Shown: positions 23,593-32,525, counted from the stretch's first letter. The stretch: DNA of 64,000 bases from Thermoanaerobaculia bacterium (GCA_017883235.1 JADGNY010000013.1:1-64000), one strand, 5' to 3'. The notes: generated by a model from the letters alone, not told the origin. A program made the numbers and translations.

Positions 23593-25958
23593 CCGCCGGA
23601 CGGAAGCACTCCATTCGGCGAAAGCTGACGGGAATGATCATGCTGACCAGCACGGCCGCCGTGCTGCTGACCTGCCTCGGGTTTACGGCCTCGGGTCTTC
23701 TCAACTGGCACCGCCGGCTCGTCGCCGACCTCACGACGATCGCGCATGTCGTCAGTGCCAACAGTACGGCCGCACTGACTTTCGGAGACCGTCAGGCTGC
23801 CGTTGAGGTCCTGAACACACTTCGGGAAAAGCCGTCGATCATTGCCGCCGGCATTTATACAGTGCCGGGTGAGCCGTTCGCGCGGTACGAGCCAACTGCC
23901 TCGATTCGCGTTCCTCGTGCCCTGCTGGAGGATGGGTTCCACGAACGCAGCGATCGCATCGAGTTGTTTTACCCGATCCAGCTCGATCATCAACGCCTCG
24001 GCACCCTTTACATCGCCTCGGATACTCGCGACCGGACTGTCCGTCTCAAGCAATACGGCCAGATCGCGGCAGTCATCATTTTCTTTTCGTTGTGCGTCGC
24101 ATTAATCCTTGCGGCACGGTTACAACGCGGTATCTCCGAGCCGATCGTCGCGCTTGCCGGTGTAGCAGCCGTCATCTCCCGGGAAAAAACCTTCAGCGTG
24201 CGGATCAACCATCGGAGCGTGGAAAACGACGATGAGATCGGTGAGCTAATGACCGGATTCAACAGCATGCTCGCGGAGCTCGAGCAGCGCGACCAGAAGT
24301 TGCTGCTTCATCAAACACGTCTCGAGAAGATGGTGGACTGCCGCACGGCCGAGCTGACGGTGGCGAATGAAGAACTGCTGCTGGCCAAGAACGCCGCCGA
24401 GAAAGCCGCTGCGATCAGTACTCAACTGGCCCGCGAAAGCGCGCTCATTCTCAACAACGCCATGGACGGGATCCTCGGCGTGGGACTCGACAACCGGCCT
24501 ACGTTCCTCAATCCGGCAGGCGTTCGAATCATGGGGATGACCCTGACCGACCTTCAGGGAAAAACGATCCACGAGGCTGTCCATCACTCACACGCCGACG
24601 GCACACCGTGGCCGGAGAAAGAGTGTGCGAACACGATAGCCATGCGCCGCGGCAATCCGGTCGCGATTCAGGGCGATACCTTCTGGCGGCCCGACGGCAC
24701 GAGTTTTCCAGTCGAGTACTCCTCGACACCGATGTTCGACGAGGACGGCAATCAGCTCGGCGCCGTCATCGTGTTCCGCGACGTCACCGAGCGGCGGGCC
24801 ATCGAGCGGCTGAAGGGCGAGTTCGTCTCCACGGTCAGCCACGAGCTGCGCACCCCGCTGACCTCCATTCGCGGAGCGCTCGGCCTATTGAGCAGCGGGC
24901 TGCTCGGTCCGATCGCCGAAAAAGGGCAGCGGATGCTGGAGATCGCCGTCACCAATACCGATCGTCTCGTGCGTCTGATCAATGACATCCTCGATCTGGA
25001 GCGAATCGAGTCCGGCAAGATCGAACTGACGCGCGGCACCGTCGACGCACAAGTGGTCATGGACCAGGCCAGAGAAGGCCTCCAGTCGATCGCCGATCAG
25101 GCAGATATCCAGATCGTGACGGAACCGGCCGCGGGATCGCTCTGGGGCGACAGCGACCGGATCATCCAGACGCTGACGAACCTCATCGGCAACGCCATCA
25201 AATTCTCGCCGGCCGGGACGGCGGTCACGCTCGGCGGAACCGCGGGCGCGAACGACTTCACCTTCCGCGTTACCGATCAGGGGCGCGGCGTGCCCGACGA
25301 CAAGCTCGAAGCGATCTTCGAGCGCTTCAGCCAGGTCGACGCATCCGATTCGCGCCACAACGGCGGCTCCGGGCTCGGTCTGGCCATCTGCCAAAGCATC
25401 GTAAACGCTCATGGCGGCCGGATCTGGGCGGAGAAGAACGATCCCGTGGGTACCCGACTTCAGTTCACGATTCCTCTGGCGGTGAGATCCCCCGTTGCCC
25501 TGGCGGCGGTCGAATCACCAGAGCAAACCGTCAGCGCGTCTTCGCAAGAGGATGGAGACCCGTCCGTGCTCATCGTCGAAGACGATATTGACCTGGCGCG
25601 TGTGATGACCACAGCACTGCAGCGCCACGGCCTGCGGACGATCCATACCGCCAGCGGCCGCGAAGCGATTCAGTTGTGCCAGCAGCGGGAACCGCGTCTC
25701 ATCGTCCTCGACCTCGGTCTGACCGACATCGACGGCTTCGAAGTCGTGCGCTCCCTCCGGGAAAGCGAGACTCTCCGGCACGTCGCTCTTCTCGTCTATT
25801 CGGCCATCGACGTCGGAAGTGCCGACCAGTCCCGCCTGCGCCTCGGAGCGACGGAGTTCCTCACGAAGAGCCGTTGCAGTCTCGTTGATTTCGAAGCCCA
25901 GGTCGTCCGGCAGCTCAGCGCCGCAGCAAACGCAAAGGACTCACAGAATGCCGCATAA
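23589..25958 (+). CDS. CHASE8-HAMP-PAS hybrid histidine kinase
   Basis: 789 aa. Order: transmembrane helix about 15-37; periplasmic CHASE8-type domain (LTTIAHVVSANSTAALTFGD, AAGIYTVPGEPFARY); second helix about 158-176 (AAVIIFFSLCVALILAA); HAMP (REKTFSVRIN, DEIGELMTGFNSML); coiled coil; PAS about 285-400; HisKA with H418 (STVSHELRTPL); HATPase_c (LTNLIGNAIKFSP, GSGLGLAICQSI); receiver with D708 (LIVLDLGLTDIDG). It overlaps the YfiR stop by 4 bp. CHASE8 is the known target domain of YfiR in YfiN; here the output is phosphotransfer instead of diguanylate cyclase. The HisKA-HATPase block is nearly identical to that of the next gene. Confidence 0.93.
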   Translation: MTAGRKHSIRRKLTGMIMLTSTAAVLLTCLGFTASGLLNWHRRLVADLTTIAHVVSANSTAALTFGDRQAAVEVLNTLREKPSIIAAGIYTVPGEPFARYEPTASIRVPRALLEDGFHERSDRIELFYPIQLDHQRLGTLYIASDTRDRTVRLKQYGQIAAVIIFFSLCVALILAARLQRGISEPIVALAGVAAVISREKTFSVRINHRSVENDDEIGELMTGFNSMLAELEQRDQKLLLHQTRLEKMVDCRTAELTVANEELLLAKNAAEKAAAISTQLARESALILNNAMDGILGVGLDNRPTFLNPAGVRIMGMTLTDLQGKTIHEAVHHSHADGTPWPEKECANTIAMRRGNPVAIQGDTFWRPDGTSFPVEYSSTPMFDEDGNQLGAVIVFRDVTERRAIERLKGEFVSTVSHELRTPLTSIRGALGLLSSGLLGPIAEKGQRMLEIAVTNTDRLVRLINDILDLERIESGKIELTRGTVDAQVVMDQAREGLQSIADQADIQIVTEPAAGSLWGDSDRIIQTLTNLIGNAIKFSPAGTAVTLGGTAGANDFTFRVTDQGRGVPDDKLEAIFERFSQVDASDSRHNGGSGLGLAICQSIVNAHGGRIWAEKNDPVGTRLQFTIPLAVRSPVALAAVESPEQTVSASSQEDGDPSVLIVEDDIDLARVMTTALQRHGLRTIHTASGREAIQLCQQREPRLIVLDLGLTDIDGFEVVRSLRESETLRHVALLVYSAIDVGSADQSRLRLGATEFLTKSRCSLVDFEAQVVRQLSAAANAKDSQNAA

Positions 25959-28900
25959 GTTCCATTCGGCGATAGCGGCCAGCCGGCTCGGTTTTCTCGC
26001 GGCGATCTTCGTCACCTCGCCGCTGCTGGCACTCGATCCCGCCAGGGCCATCACGCAATTCGGACTGAGCGTCTGGACGACGGACCAGGGTTTGCCGCAG
26101 AGCTCCGTAAATGCCATCGCGCAGACGAAGGACGGCTATCTCTGGTTCGGGACGCAGGAGGGTCTGGCCCGCTTCGACGGCGCACGCTTCACGGTCTTCG
26201 ACAAACAGAACACGCCCGCCATGGACACGCAGCACATCGCTGCTCTGCTGGTGACACGCGACGGCTCCCTCTGGATCGGTCGAAACGGCGGCCTCACCCG
26301 ATATAAGGACGGGCAGTTCAAGAGCTATTCGCAACGCGACGGCCTGAACGACGGCTTCATCTGGTCATTGGCCGAGGGGCCCGACGGCAGCATCTGGATC
26401 GCCACATATTCGAGCGGTGTGTACCGCTTTCACAACGGCAAATTCACGTCCTACCGCGTCAGCGATGGTCTCGCCTCGGATTCGATCTGGAGCACCTACA
26501 CGGCAGCCGACGGCACGCTCTGGATCGGAACGAACGGCGGAGGACTGAGCCATTTCTCAAACGGAGCATTCACGAACTACACGACCCGGAACGGGCTGGC
26601 GAGCAACATCGTCTGGGCCATTCATCAGGACCGCGCCGGCGACCTCTGGATCGGTACAAACGATGGCCTGAACCGGTTGCACGACGGAAGGCTCACAACA
26701 TTCACCACCGCCGACGGCCTGTCGAACAATTCCGTGAAAGCGATCAGGGAAGACCGCGACGGGAACCTCTGGATCGGAACGGACGGCGGAGGGCTCAATC
26801 GATACTCCGGCGGCAAATTCACGTCGTTTGGCACACAACAGGGTTTGTCGGACAACTCGGTGATGTCGCTGTATGAGGATCTCGAGGGGAGCCTCTGGGC
26901 CGGCACTTCGGCCGGCGGCGTCGATCAACTGCGGCCAGGGAAATTCGTCACCATCAGCAGGTCCGAAGGGCTCTCCGGGGACGGGGCATGGTGCGTCCGG
27001 GAAGCAGCGGACGGGTCGCTGCTGATCGGGACGAACAACGGTTTCTCGCGCTGGAAAGACGGCGTAACGCACAACCTCTCCGCTCCCGGCGGCCTCTCCT
27101 CGAACGTGGTTCGCTCGGTGCTCGAAGACCGGGACGGCAGCCTCTGGCTCGGGACTGCCGATGGTCTGGATCGCTACGACCACGGGAAGCTGACCGTGTA
27201 TCGAGCGTCGTCCTCAGGACTGTCCAACGACTTGATCCGTTCGCTGGCGCAGGACCGCGAGGGGAACATCTGGATCGGCACCCGAGGAGGCGGTCTCAAT
27301 CGCTTTCGCGACGGCGTCTTCACTGTATTCAATACGAAGAACGGCCTGGTCAATGACGTCGTGGCGTCGATCGACGAGGATGCCGATGGCTCTCTCTGGA
27401 TTGCAACGAACGGCGGCGTCAGCGTGCTGAAAGACGGCCGGTTCCGGAACTTTACGGCGCGGGACGGCCTGTCCAGCGACATAGTCCGCGTGACCTATCA
27501 CGACCGCAAAGGGGTTCATTGGGTGGGAACGTACGGCGGCGGCCTCAATCGGATCAAGGACGGCCGCATCACGCCGATCACATCCAAAGACGGTCTGTTC
27601 GACGACGTCGTCTTCTCGATCCTCGACGACGGACTGGGGTATCTCTGGATGACGTGCAATCGCGGGGTCTTCCGTGTCAGCCGCAAGGAGCTCAACGACT
27701 TCGCGGAACACAGGATCCAGCATGTTCATTCGATCTCATACGGTGTTGCCGACGGGATGAAAAAGGCCGAATGTAACGGCGGCTATCCGTCGGGATGGAA
27801 GGGGAAGGATGGGCGGCTGTATTTCCCGACAGTGATGGGCGTAGCGGCGATCAATCCCGCCAGGGTGTGGCTCAACTCGGTGTCTCCGCAGGTCCGCACC
27901 GAGGAGGTCCTGCTCGATGGAAAGCTGGCGCCGGTGACCGCGGACGCGCTCACGGTCGGTCCTGGACGCCACGGCCTGGAGATCCACTACACGGCCCTCA
28001 GTTTTCTCGCTCCGAACAAAGTGGCTTTCCGCTATCGCCTGAAAGGATTCAGCGACGAATGGACCGATGCCGGCGACCGGCGGGTGGCGTTCTATACGAA
28101 TCTGCCTCCCGGGAACTATCTCTTCGAGGTGATGGGCAGCAATAACGACGGCGTCTGGAGCGTGGTCAGGAATCCGCTTCGCCTCCGGTTTCAGGCAGCG
28201 TTCTATCAGACATACTGGTTCTGGATCGGTTGCGCCGTCCTCCTGTTCATCGCTGTTCGGGCCGGGTTCAAGATGCGGCTGCGCCTCCTCAACGAGAGCG
28301 AGCGTCTGCTCGTGAAACGCGTCGGCGAGCAGACCGCGGAGCTCAAGGCAGCCAAGGAGTCCGCCGAACGAGCAGCCAAGGCCAACGAACGGCTCAGCCG
28401 GAGCAAGCAACTGATTCTCAACTCGGCCGGAGAAGGAATCTTCGGTCTGGACGCGGACGGCATCGCCACGTTCGTGAACCCTTCCGCGGCCCGGATGCTG
28501 GAGTGGCCGGTGGAAGAACTGGTGGGAAAGAATCTTCATCTCCTCATTCATGCAGAATCCCCTGACGCTGCTGATTCACTCGCCTCCTGCGAGGTCTGCA
28601 GCGGCGGAGGCGCTCAGGGAGCGACATTGATCAGCCGGACCGCCAACTTCCGGCGCCGGAGCGGACGTCCGTTCCCCGTCGAGTACGCGGCCGGCGCGAT
28701 CGTCGACCATGGCGATAAGGGTGGCGTCGTGGTCACGTTTCGTGATGTGACCGAGCGTCGCGCCGTCGAGCAGATGAAAAGCGAGTTCGTCTCCACGGTC
28801 AGCCACGAACTGCGGACGCCGTTGACCTCCATCCGCGGAGCGCTCGGTCTCCTCAGCAGCGGAATGCTCGGACCGATTGCCCAAAAGGGGCAGCGGATGC

Positions 28901-29469
28901 TGGAGATCGCCGTGACCAATACCGATCGCCTCGTCCGCCTCATCAACGACATCCTCGATCTGGAGCGAATCGAGTCCGGCAGGGTCGAGCTGACCCGAGG
29001 CCCCGTCGATGCACAGACGGTCCTGCTGCAGGCCACGGAAGGACTGCAGTCGATCGCCGAAAAGGCAGACGTGCGGATCGTGGTCAAGCCGGCAACCGGA
29101 ACACTCTGGGGCGATAGCGACCGGATCATTCAGACGCTGACGAACCTCCTCGGCAATGCCATCAAGTTCTCACCGCGTCAGACGACGGTGACCGTGAGCG
29201 GACGCGCCGAGGAAGGCGATTTCGTCTTCTGCGTCACCGACGAGGGACGCGGTGTGCCGGCCGAAAAACTGGAGACGATCTTCGAGCGCTTCAGTCAGGT
29301 GGATACCTCCGATTCACGCGACAAAGGCGGCTCAGGGCTCGGCCTGGCCATCTGCCAGAGCATCGTCGCCGCGCACGGCGGCCGCATCTGGGTGGAAAAG
29401 AACGATCCCGCCGGCAGCCGCTTTCAATTCACGATCCCCGTCGCAAAAGAGGGCCAGCATGCCGCATAG
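25948..29469 (+). CDS. Reg_prop beta-propeller / Y_Y_Y sensor histidine kinase
   Basis: 1173 aa. Start at ATGCCGCATAAG, inside the end of the previous gene (11-bp overlap). Signal anchor near residues 10-28, then about thirteen Reg_prop blades over residues about 40-620 with the recurring core DGxLWIGTxGGG(L). The Y_Y_Y domain about 680-750 carries LSFLAPNKVAFRYRLKGF and NLPPGNYLFEVMGSN. A transmembrane helix about 753-772 (YWFWIGCAVLLFIAV), a coiled coil and PAS about 810-930 follow. HisKA has H953 and HATPase_c ends IPVAKEGQHAA. There is no C-terminal receiver, unlike most hybrid members of this class; a stand-alone receiver gene follows instead. The periplasmic propeller probably senses a carbohydrate or a partner protein. 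Confidence 0.93.
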   Translation: MPHKFHSAIAASRLGFLAAIFVTSPLLALDPARAITQFGLSVWTTDQGLPQSSVNAIAQTKDGYLWFGTQEGLARFDGARFTVFDKQNTPAMDTQHIAALLVTRDGSLWIGRNGGLTRYKDGQFKSYSQRDGLNDGFIWSLAEGPDGSIWIATYSSGVYRFHNGKFTSYRVSDGLASDSIWSTYTAADGTLWIGTNGGGLSHFSNGAFTNYTTRNGLASNIVWAIHQDRAGDLWIGTNDGLNRLHDGRLTTFTTADGLSNNSVKAIREDRDGNLWIGTDGGGLNRYSGGKFTSFGTQQGLSDNSVMSLYEDLEGSLWAGTSAGGVDQLRPGKFVTISRSEGLSGDGAWCVREAADGSLLIGTNNGFSRWKDGVTHNLSAPGGLSSNVVRSVLEDRDGSLWLGTADGLDRYDHGKLTVYRASSSGLSNDLIRSLAQDREGNIWIGTRGGGLNRFRDGVFTVFNTKNGLVNDVVASIDEDADGSLWIATNGGVSVLKDGRFRNFTARDGLSSDIVRVTYHDRKGVHWVGTYGGGLNRIKDGRITPITSKDGLFDDVVFSILDDGLGYLWMTCNRGVFRVSRKELNDFAEHRIQHVHSISYGVADGMKKAECNGGYPSGWKGKDGRLYFPTVMGVAAINPARVWLNSVSPQVRTEEVLLDGKLAPVTADALTVGPGRHGLEIHYTALSFLAPNKVAFRYRLKGFSDEWTDAGDRRVAFYTNLPPGNYLFEVMGSNNDGVWSVVRNPLRLRFQAAFYQTYWFWIGCAVLLFIAVRAGFKMRLRLLNESERLLVKRVGEQTAELKAAKESAERAAKANERLSRSKQLILNSAGEGIFGLDADGIATFVNPSAARMLEWPVEELVGKNLHLLIHAESPDAADSLASCEVCSGGGAQGATLISRTANFRRRSGRPFPVEYAAGAIVDHGDKGGVVVTFRDVTERRAVEQMKSEFVSTVSHELRTPLTSIRGALGLLSSGMLGPIAQKGQRMLEIAVTNTDRLVRLINDILDLERIESGRVELTRGPVDAQTVLLQATEGLQSIAEKADVRIVVKPATGTLWGDSDRIIQTLTNLLGNAIKFSPRQTTVTVSGRAEEGDFVFCVTDEGRGVPAEKLETIFERFSQVDTSDSRDKGGSGLGLAICQSIVAAHGGRIWVEKNDPAGSRFQFTIPVAKEGQHAA

Positions 29470-29836
29470 ACAGATTCTGGTGATCGACGACGAGAACGAC
29501 ATCCGCGAGGTGGCCAAGCTCACTCTCCAGTTGACGGAGAGCTGGACGGTATGGACTGCCAACGGCGGCGCGGCCGGAACGGCGCTCGCGCTCTCCGCGG
29601 AGCCCGATGCCATCCTCCTCGACGTGATGATGCCGGACATGGACGGCCCCACCACGCTTCGCCTCCTTCAGCAGCAGGGAGGCACGAAGAGGATCCCGGT
29701 CATTTTTCTGACGGCGAAAGTTCAGGCCGCCGATCGCCACAAATTCATGCAGCTCGGCGTGCGCGGGATCATCTGCAAGCCCTTCGACCCGCTCACGCTG
29801 GGGCAACAGATCAGGGAGATGTTGTCGTGGGGGTGA
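29459..29836 (+). CDS. Single-domain response regulator
   Basis: 125 aa, one receiver: D10-D11, phospho-acceptor D55 (AILLDVMMPDMDG), T85 and K107-P108. It starts at ATGCCGCATAG, overlapping the kinase stop by 11 bp. The same arrangement (ATGCCGCATA over the preceding stop) is found at the junction at 25948. It probably serves as the detached receiver of the propeller kinase. Last gene of the TonB-YfiR operon. Confidence 0.92.
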   Translation: MPHRQILVIDDENDIREVAKLTLQLTESWTVWTANGGAAGTALALSAEPDAILLDVMMPDMDGPTTLRLLQQQGGTKRIPVIFLTAKVQAADRHKFMQLGVRGIICKPFDPLTLGQQIREMLSWG

Positions 29837-29861
29837 TTCAGGAGTGAACGCGTTTGCGCCA

Positions 29862-30416
29862 TCAAACTCTCTCGAGTGCTGAACGCCACTGGTCGTCCAA
29901 GTCCAGCCTTCGCACCCATGTCTCGACATATGCGATGTCAAGTTTGGATGCCTGTACGCGAATAACGGTTGCGGCATCCTCGATCTGGCGTTCCGATTCA
30001 CCAGCCTTCGCCCAGAGGAGCTTCGCGATCACGATGTCCTCTGGCGACACCACTGATAGGCGCAGGCCGTCTGCATCGATCAACACGCGACGTTCGAATT
30101 CCTCGACATTGAATTCATCAAACGGCGGGATGATGAAGTCAATTTTCCAGCCTGTCGCATAATCAATAATGTTGAACTGGCTGCGGCGACGCAAAGAGTC
30201 CAGGGCATCTTGAAGATCGGAGTGGTAGCTGGAAGGCGGTAGAGACTCTATGAATCTTGTAAGTTGATCTCGGTTCGGAAAGATGATGATGTCAATGTCG
30301 CGGGTTGCTCGTGGAATGCTGTGTATGGAGCTCGCGTACGAGCCTGTCAGCATGTATGGAATCGCCGCCGCTTCCAGCGCTGCAACTAACCGGCCGAGAA
30401 GATCCTGAACTGTCAC
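29862..30416 (-). CDS. Nucleotidyltransferase-fold protein, possible toxin-like partner
   Basis: 184 aa, GTG start. Polymerase-beta-type nucleotidyltransferase signature: GSYASSIHSIPRATRDIDII (the G-S and later D-x-D), then the third acidic residue in GWKIDFIIPP, followed by VVSPEDIVIAKLLWA, typical of MNT/AbiEii-like orphan nucleotidyltransferases. The upstream gene's TGA overlaps this GTG (GTGA), implying a coupled two-gene unit. Known toxin-antitoxin pairs use this fold (for example AbiE, MenT, HEPN/MNT), but the 73-aa partner is not a recognisable HEPN or AbiEi protein. Family assignment is firm; the toxin role is inference. Confidence 0.85.
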   Translation of the reverse strand: MTVQDLLGRLVAALEAAAIPYMLTGSYASSIHSIPRATRDIDIIIFPNRDQLTRFIESLPPSSYHSDLQDALDSLRRRSQFNIIDYATGWKIDFIIPPFDEFNVEEFERRVLIDADGLRLSVVSPEDIVIAKLLWAKAGESERQIEDAATVIRVQASKLDIAYVETWVRRLDLDDQWRSALERV

Positions 30417-30634
30417 TTGTCCGCAAGAGTAACGCCGTAGAGCTGCTTCAGCATCTCGCGATCGAGCTCGGTCTCGGTAAGCTCCGGCCTGCGGCTACGC
30501 AGTCCTGCCCTGCTCAGCGACCGGGCGAACTCGCTCATTTCAATCGTCATGTCAAGGCGCTCAGCAGGAGAAAATCGCCGGTGAATGTCATCCTGAAGTT
30601 CCGCCGCGGAACGCGCCGTGTCTCGAGCCACCAT
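30413..30634 (-). CDS. Small helical protein coupled to the nucleotidyltransferase
   Basis: 73 aa, predicted almost entirely helical: FSPAERLDMTIEMSEFARSL, then SRAGLRSRRPELTETELDRE, then a hydrophobic end (MLKQLYGV). It overlaps the downstream nucleotidyltransferase gene by 4 bp. Similar short helical proteins with an R(R/H)PxxxxxE element are, to my recollection, often found before orphan nucleotidyltransferases; I cannot verify this here. It could be an antitoxin-like or specificity partner. Confidence 0.75.
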   Translation of the reverse strand: MVARDTARSAAELQDDIHRRFSPAERLDMTIEMSEFARSLSRAGLRSRRPELTETELDREMLKQLYGVTLADK

Positions 30635-31046
30635 GCGCCTCGAACGGTACCACGTTCAACCAATCAACTGGCGAGCGCCGGCCCCGGACCAGCCAAGACC
30701 ACCTCTGATCGCCCCAAACTTGCCGCCCGCCCGCCTTCGATCTCCCCCCATGGAAGAGGCGCAGGCGGCGGCGTGGTGGCAAACCCATCGCCCTGCTCTG
30801 CAGGAACGTGAGATGCCTGTCGAGCCAGTGAGGAACGATGCGACAACGATGATTGGCGGGTTCGCGTAGCCTGTAACACCTGGGAGCGCGGGCGTCTCGC
30901 CCGCGTTTGATGCTCGCCATCCTGCTGCTTGCAAGCGCGGGCGAGACGCCCGCACTCCCAAGTCTCCGCACAAAATCGCGGACTGGTTGCTCTTCACGCG
31001 GAGGACGCGGAGAGCCAAAGTCTCTTTCTCCGCGTCTCCGCGTGAC
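30635..31046. repeat. Gene-free interval with two inverted repeats
   Basis: 30635-30880 shows nothing I can support. 30881-30961 is an inverted repeat with arms GGGAGCGCGGGCGTCTCGCC and its complement, a variant of the family at 10911 and 17406. 30994-31046 holds CACGCGGAGGACGCGGAG and its inverted partner CTCCGCGTCTCCGCGTGA, a member of the CGCGGAG/CGCGAAG family that surrounds the GxxExxY gene at 51863. Confidence 0.8.
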
Positions 31047-31661
31047 TCACTTCGCGCTGAACTTCGCCGGGAACTGCGCAATGATCCCGTCGCTGAGGAT
31101 GTCCGCCATCCCGAGGATGTGATGGACCACTTGGTCGTAATCCTTGACGCTCGCCGCGTAGTCACCTTTCAACTGATGCGTCGCTTCATCGAGCGTCTGA
31201 TCGAGGTGCATGAACATCGCTGACTGAAGCGTCTCTTCCGGCCAATGCTTCGGGTTGGCACCGTGAAGGAACTTCGCGATATCGGTGGCGTTCTCGCGCC
31301 AGCGCTTGTTCTCGCTGGCCACTTTCGCGTTATCTCCCGCTTTCGCCGCCGCGACGATGCTCGCCGCGATCAGGATGTGGTCCTTCAACAGCGCCGTGAG
31401 TTTGGCGCCCGCGTCATGACCGTAGAATTCGGCGACGGCGTTCCCGATGTCGGTCTGATTCTCCAGGAGCCTCTGCGTTGTCGCGTCTTTATCGGGAAGA
31501 CCGGCTACAGCACTGACGATGTAGAGCCGTGTCCAGGTGACATGGTCTTCCCACAGCTTCCGCATACCGTCATGAAAGGCTTCTTTCGACGCCGCATACG
31601 TGTTGGGAACGAGTAATAGAACAACTGCCAGCAAACCGAAGATGCGTACATTTCTAACCAT
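31047..31661 (-). CDS. Secreted helical protein of unknown function
   Basis: 204 aa. Start at MVRNVRIFGLLAVV with AGGAGAAAGC upstream; an ATG ten codons earlier would put residues before the signal peptide. Cleavage is likely after NTYAA. The mature part is helical with conserved-looking blocks LWEDHVTWTRLYIVSAVAGL, LLENQTDIGNAV, GAKLTALLKDHILIAASIV, AENKRWRENATDIAKFL and a histidine-rich end (DYDQVVHHILGMADILSDGI). The pattern suggests a periplasmic four-helix bundle, possibly metal- or haem-binding (inference). It lies 78 bp downstream of the ECF sigma gene on the same strand and may be in its regulon. Confidence 0.8.
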   Translation of the reverse strand: MVRNVRIFGLLAVVLLLVPNTYAASKEAFHDGMRKLWEDHVTWTRLYIVSAVAGLPDKDATTQRLLENQTDIGNAVAEFYGHDAGAKLTALLKDHILIAASIVAAAKAGDNAKVASENKRWRENATDIAKFLHGANPKHWPEETLQSAMFMHLDQTLDEATHQLKGDYAASVKDYDQVVHHILGMADILSDGIIAQFPAKFSAK

Positions 31662-31739
31662 GCTTTCTCCTAATCTCTGTTCGGCGTGCACAGAGCGTGC
31701 ACGTTTCGCAAGCGATTGCCTGCGTATTTCACCGCGACT

Positions 31740-32417
31740 TCATCCGCTCATGAGCTCGGCCATCACATTGGCGACAACGCGGTCGCAACGGCTGCTCCCG
31801 AATGGATAGATCGTTTCCAACGTCAGGCCGGCACGCCGGGTAATCCCCTCGCGAAGCATGGCCCTTGCGCGCGAAAGACGCGTCTTGATGGCGTCCTCCG
31901 ATACGTCCAGGCAGCTCGCCGCTTCGGCGGTGCTCATCCCCTCGACGTCGCGCAGAACCAGGACGGTTCTGTAGGTCGCCGGCAATGCCGAGACTTCCGC
32001 CTCGACCACGTCGCGCATCTCCTTCGCCGAAGCCTGCTGCTCGGGATCAGGAGACGCCGTTTCGATTCGTTGAAGAGCCATGTCATCCCCTCCGCTCCAC
32101 GACCAGGACGAGCTTTGAGATTTTCGCAGGCGCGCCAGAGCTTCATTGACGGCGATGCGAATCAGCCACGTCGAAAAACGAGATCGGTCGGCGAACTGCG
32201 CGAGGTGTGCATAGGCGTTGAGGTACGCCTGCTGCATCACATCCTCCACCTCGTCGTCCGTCTTCAACACCGCGCGCACGGCCCGATAAACGCTCTGGTT
32301 GTATCGGCGCAGGAGAATCTCGAACAACGCGGTGTCGCCGTCGAGGACGCGCCGCACGACTTCGGCATCGCTCAACTGCTCACCCGCGGGCGCAACGCTT
32401 GTGCTGGTGGGGGTCAT
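31740..32417 (-). CDS. ECF-family RNA polymerase sigma factor
   Basis: 225 aa. Sigma-2: LFEILLRRYNQSVYRAVRAV, then DEVEDVMQQAYLNAYAHLAQ, then FSTWLIRIAVNEALARL. A Ser/Trp-rich linker (SSSWSWSGGDD) leads to sigma-4: VSALPATYRTVLVLRDVEGM, then STAEAASCLDVSEDAIKTRL. A C-terminal extension of about 35 residues (SSRCDRVVANVM) contains a cysteine. No anti-sigma gene is adjacent. It is divergent from a DoxX gene with a dyad between them at 32461-32486. Confidence 0.92.
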   Translation of the reverse strand: MTPTSTSVAPAGEQLSDAEVVRRVLDGDTALFEILLRRYNQSVYRAVRAVLKTDDEVEDVMQQAYLNAYAHLAQFADRSRFSTWLIRIAVNEALARLRKSQSSSWSWSGGDDMALQRIETASPDPEQQASAKEMRDVVEAEVSALPATYRTVLVLRDVEGMSTAEAASCLDVSEDAIKTRLSRARAMLREGITRRAGLTLETIYPFGSSRCDRVVANVMAELMSG

Positions 32418-32460
32418 CGGTCTGTGCTCTCCACATCATTTGAGTGAGAAAGCGGGAAAA

Positions 32461-32486
32461 GGTGACATTCCCTAGTTCGTGTCACC
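32461..32486. promoter_or_regulatory. Operator-like dyad between the sigma-factor and DoxX genes
   Basis: GGTGACA (32461-32467) and TGTCACC (32480-32486) are exact reverse complements separated by 12 bases, in the 108-bp space between divergent genes. The geometry (7-12-7) suits a dimeric regulator or a pair of opposed promoter elements. No T run follows, so it is not a terminator. Confidence 0.5.
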
Positions 32487-32525
32487 AAATCGTCCGCCCT
32501 CACTCTAATCGTGCAGGAGGAAGTT

